The notes under the pieces are model-generated. The model had not been told where the DNA came from, did no database searches, and worked only from the letters and a program-made list of their open reading frames with translations. Of a DNA stretch of 64,000 nt, positions 62,639 to 64,000 are shown piece by piece. The stretch lies in contig NZ_JAZIFX010000001.1 in NCBI RefSeq assembly GCF_036634175.1, forward strand, positions 620,001-684,000, in the 5' to 3' direction. The first letter of the stretch is position 1. The number at the start of each line of letters is the position of its first letter. Source of the stretch: Streptomyces sp. P9-A2 (lineage in GTDB: Bacteria; Actinomycetota; Actinomycetes; Streptomycetales; Streptomycetaceae). The position numbers were made by a program, and so were the translations under genes.

Positions 62639-64000
62639 TCATCGGTGTGGGTTGGTCTTTCGAAGGCCCGAGCGCGCTGGGGGTGGCTCGCCCTGCGATG
62701 CCAGGTCCTGTTTCCCTCGTAGCAGTGGCCCCAGTGCGGTTGGCAGAGCCTGGGATGCCGTCCGGCGAACCGCCTCCAAACAGGTGGGCCACGAGGCAAG
62801 GCTCAGTGCTTCGACTGCGGCTGCACGGCCTGCGGGGCAGTCCCCCCATCCTTCGGCCGCGGCGGCCTGAAGGAGGCCTCGCCGGCGTTTCGCCCAGTCT
62901 TCCGTCGACTCCGAGGCGGCTGCCAGGAGGGCACCGACCTCGTTGGTGAACTCGTCGACGCAGTGGCGGGCACCGTGCCGACGGGCGGCCGCCGCGATGG
63001 CGCACAGTGCGCGCACCTGGTCCGCGGTGTCCCGGAGGGCGCGGGCGGCGGTAGCGGCTTCAGCGTACTGCCGCTTCGCCGCCGCGAGGTTTACGACGTT
63101 GAGCAGAGGAAACCTCTGTTGCTCAACGGGGTGTTCCGCAGCAGACAGGTCGATGGCGATGAGGAAGTCTCCGCGCCGAGCGGCCCAGCAGGCGACGTCG
63201 TCAAGCACCCGCTCTCGCTCGACCCCTTTCGGCAGGCTCCATGCCAGTTCGCGAGCCACCGCGTAATGCCCAGACGCCGCAAGGGCCTCGGCCGACGCGG
63301 CAGCAGCGTCATCCCTGCTGGGGCTGTCGTCCGGCAGTGCCTTGAGCAGGGACCAGGCGCGGTCGTGCTGTTCAGTCCAGGCCAGAGCGGCCACGACGGA
63401 GCCGAGGTCCCGCTGGTGATCGTGCACATTCGTGATCTGTTCTGCGAGGAAGGCCGCCTCAGCGGTCATGTCCTCGTCGTCCGGGTCGGCGCCGGTAACT
63501 GCCGTCAACCCAGCGGGAGTGCCACACAAAGCATCACACTCCGAACGTCTTCCGGGGTCTGCGATGTGCTGGCTCAGGGCCGCGGCGAGGTCGGTGCGGT
63601 CGTGGCGGAGCAGCAGTCCCACCTGTTCTGACAGCGCACGGTCGGTCCAACCCGGGCTGCTCAGAACGTCAGCCAGGGCGTGGGCGTGACGGGCCAGGAC
63701 CGAGTCCCGTACGATGCCGTCCGCCCCGGCCAGGGACTTCGCGGTCAGCGCCAGGGCCTCCGCCTGGTCCGCCGCCCGTGGCAGGAGATCAAGAACAGCC
63801 AGTGCGCGCGGAGTTGATCCGGCCTTCGCCCATACAGTGGCGATCGGCGCGGTAAGGCGCGCAGCACGCGGAGATGTAACCAAGTGGCCCACGAGCGAGA
63901 GTGCTTTGTCATCCTCTCCGCGCTCGGCGAGACTCCCGGCGATGGCCGCGAGGACCGCCGCCCGGCTCCCGTTCTGTTTTACGGTGTCGGCTACGGTATC
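62639..64000 (-). CDS. Helical-repeat (TPR-like) protein, start outside the window
   Basis: The frame is open to base 64000 (first visible residues DTVADTVKQNGSRAAVLAAI), so the N-terminus lies beyond the window; the visible part is 453 residues. Repeating helical pairs such as IAGSLAERGEDDKALSLVGH, VWAKAGSTPRALAVLDLL, AEALAASGHYAVARELAWSL and LAAAKRQYAEAATAARAL resemble tetratricopeptide-like repeats. Probably the C-terminal scaffold of a larger protein, perhaps an NTPase of the STAND type; the catalytic part is not visible. Confidence 0.65.
   Translation of the reverse strand, partial: DTVADTVKQNGSRAAVLAAIAGSLAERGEDDKALSLVGHLVTSPRAARLTAPIATVWAKAGSTPRALAVLDLLPRAADQAEALALTAKSLAGADGIVRDSVLARHAHALADVLSSPGWTDRALSEQVGLLLRHDRTDLAAALSQHIADPGRRSECDALCGTPAGLTAVTGADPDDEDMTAEAAFLAEQITNVHDHQRDLGSVVAALAWTEQHDRAWSLLKALPDDSPSRDDAAAASAEALAASGHYAVARELAWSLPKGVERERVLDDVACWAARRGDFLIAIDLSAAEHPVEQQRFPLLNVVNLAAAKRQYAEAATAARALRDTADQVRALCAIAAAARRHGARHCVDEFTNEVGALLAAASESTEDWAKRRRGLLQAAAAEGWGDCPAGRAAAVEALSLASWPTCLEAVRRTASQALPTALGPLLRGKQDLASQGEPPPARSGLRKTNPHR

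Noticed and set aside
1..64000. tRNA or rRNA genes and CRISPR arrays
   Set aside because: No cloverleaf-like, rRNA-like or regularly spaced repeat pattern was noticed by reading; short tRNAs could still have been missed without a covariance search.

Overview
The window is high-GC DNA with strong third-position G/C bias, GTG/TTG starts, overlapping ATGA/GTGA gene junctions and actinobacterial mobile elements (IS1380, IS3, IS701, IS5, IS982, group II introns, tyrosine-recombinase trio). A Streptomyces or a close relative is the most likely source. It reads as a natural-product gene cluster (NRPS-type, carrier-protein based) that mobile DNA has heavily cut and shuffled.

Layout. 1-2.8 kb: 3' end of a cytochrome P450, convergent with an A-PCP didomain NRPS protein. 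2.9-8.1 kb: remnant of an integrative element or prophage (broken C5-cytosine methyltransferase, DUF4913-like gene, RelE-like gene, small unknowns with overlapping starts). 8.3-9.4 kb: ordinary acyl-CoA dehydrogenase. 9.7-25.8 kb: rearranged zone with two inverted IS3 copies, a truncated IS5-type element between two broken PLP-enzyme genes, a full-length dnaE, and an IS1380 copy split by a group II intron that itself carries an IS3 copy. 25.8-29.9 kb: intact four-gene operon on the minus strand (tandem PanD-like protein, DUF1579-like protein, PGM1-like ATP-grasp ligase, alpha-oxoamine synthase). 30.3-41.8 kb: intact IS1380 with a CTAA target duplication, a second group II intron, a set of tyrosine recombinases with accessory genes, one methyltransferase, and a 5'-truncated copy of the second intron. 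41.8-43.7 kb: two methyltransferases. 44.1-50.9 kb: P450, beta-lactamase-fold hydrolase with Cys in place of the catalytic Ser, A-PCP-E NRPS and a tryptophan-2,3-dioxygenase-family enzyme. 50.9-52.5 kb: IS701 element. 52.6-60.0 kb: KAS III-like acyltransferase plus A-PCP on the minus strand, and ACP, acyl-CoA dehydrogenase, A domain and methyltransferase on the plus strand. 60.4-62.1 kb: IS1380 and IS982 remnants. To the end: a small membrane protein and the start-less part of a helical-repeat protein.

How the genes may work together (inference). No condensation or thioesterase domain is present in the window. The NRPS proteins look like loading stations on which a bound amino acid is tailored: P450 hydroxylation of a PCP-bound amino acid, epimerisation, release by the hydrolase, and ring opening by the TDO-family enzyme. 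This resembles the tryptophan-to-beta-hydroxykynurenine chemistry known from quinoxaline (echinomycin) pathways. The ACP/dehydrogenase/A trio resembles pyrrole-2-carboxyl-PCP or aminomalonyl-ACP cassettes. The KAS III homologue could pass an acyl group from its neighbouring A-PCP to an alcohol. The oxoamine synthase with a PGM1-type ATP-grasp recalls ketomemicin-type pseudopeptide assembly. A full-length dnaE lies divergently next to a broken oxoamine synthase gene with no mobile element between them, which raises the possibility of a self-resistance copy of DNA polymerase III. The product is not recognised.
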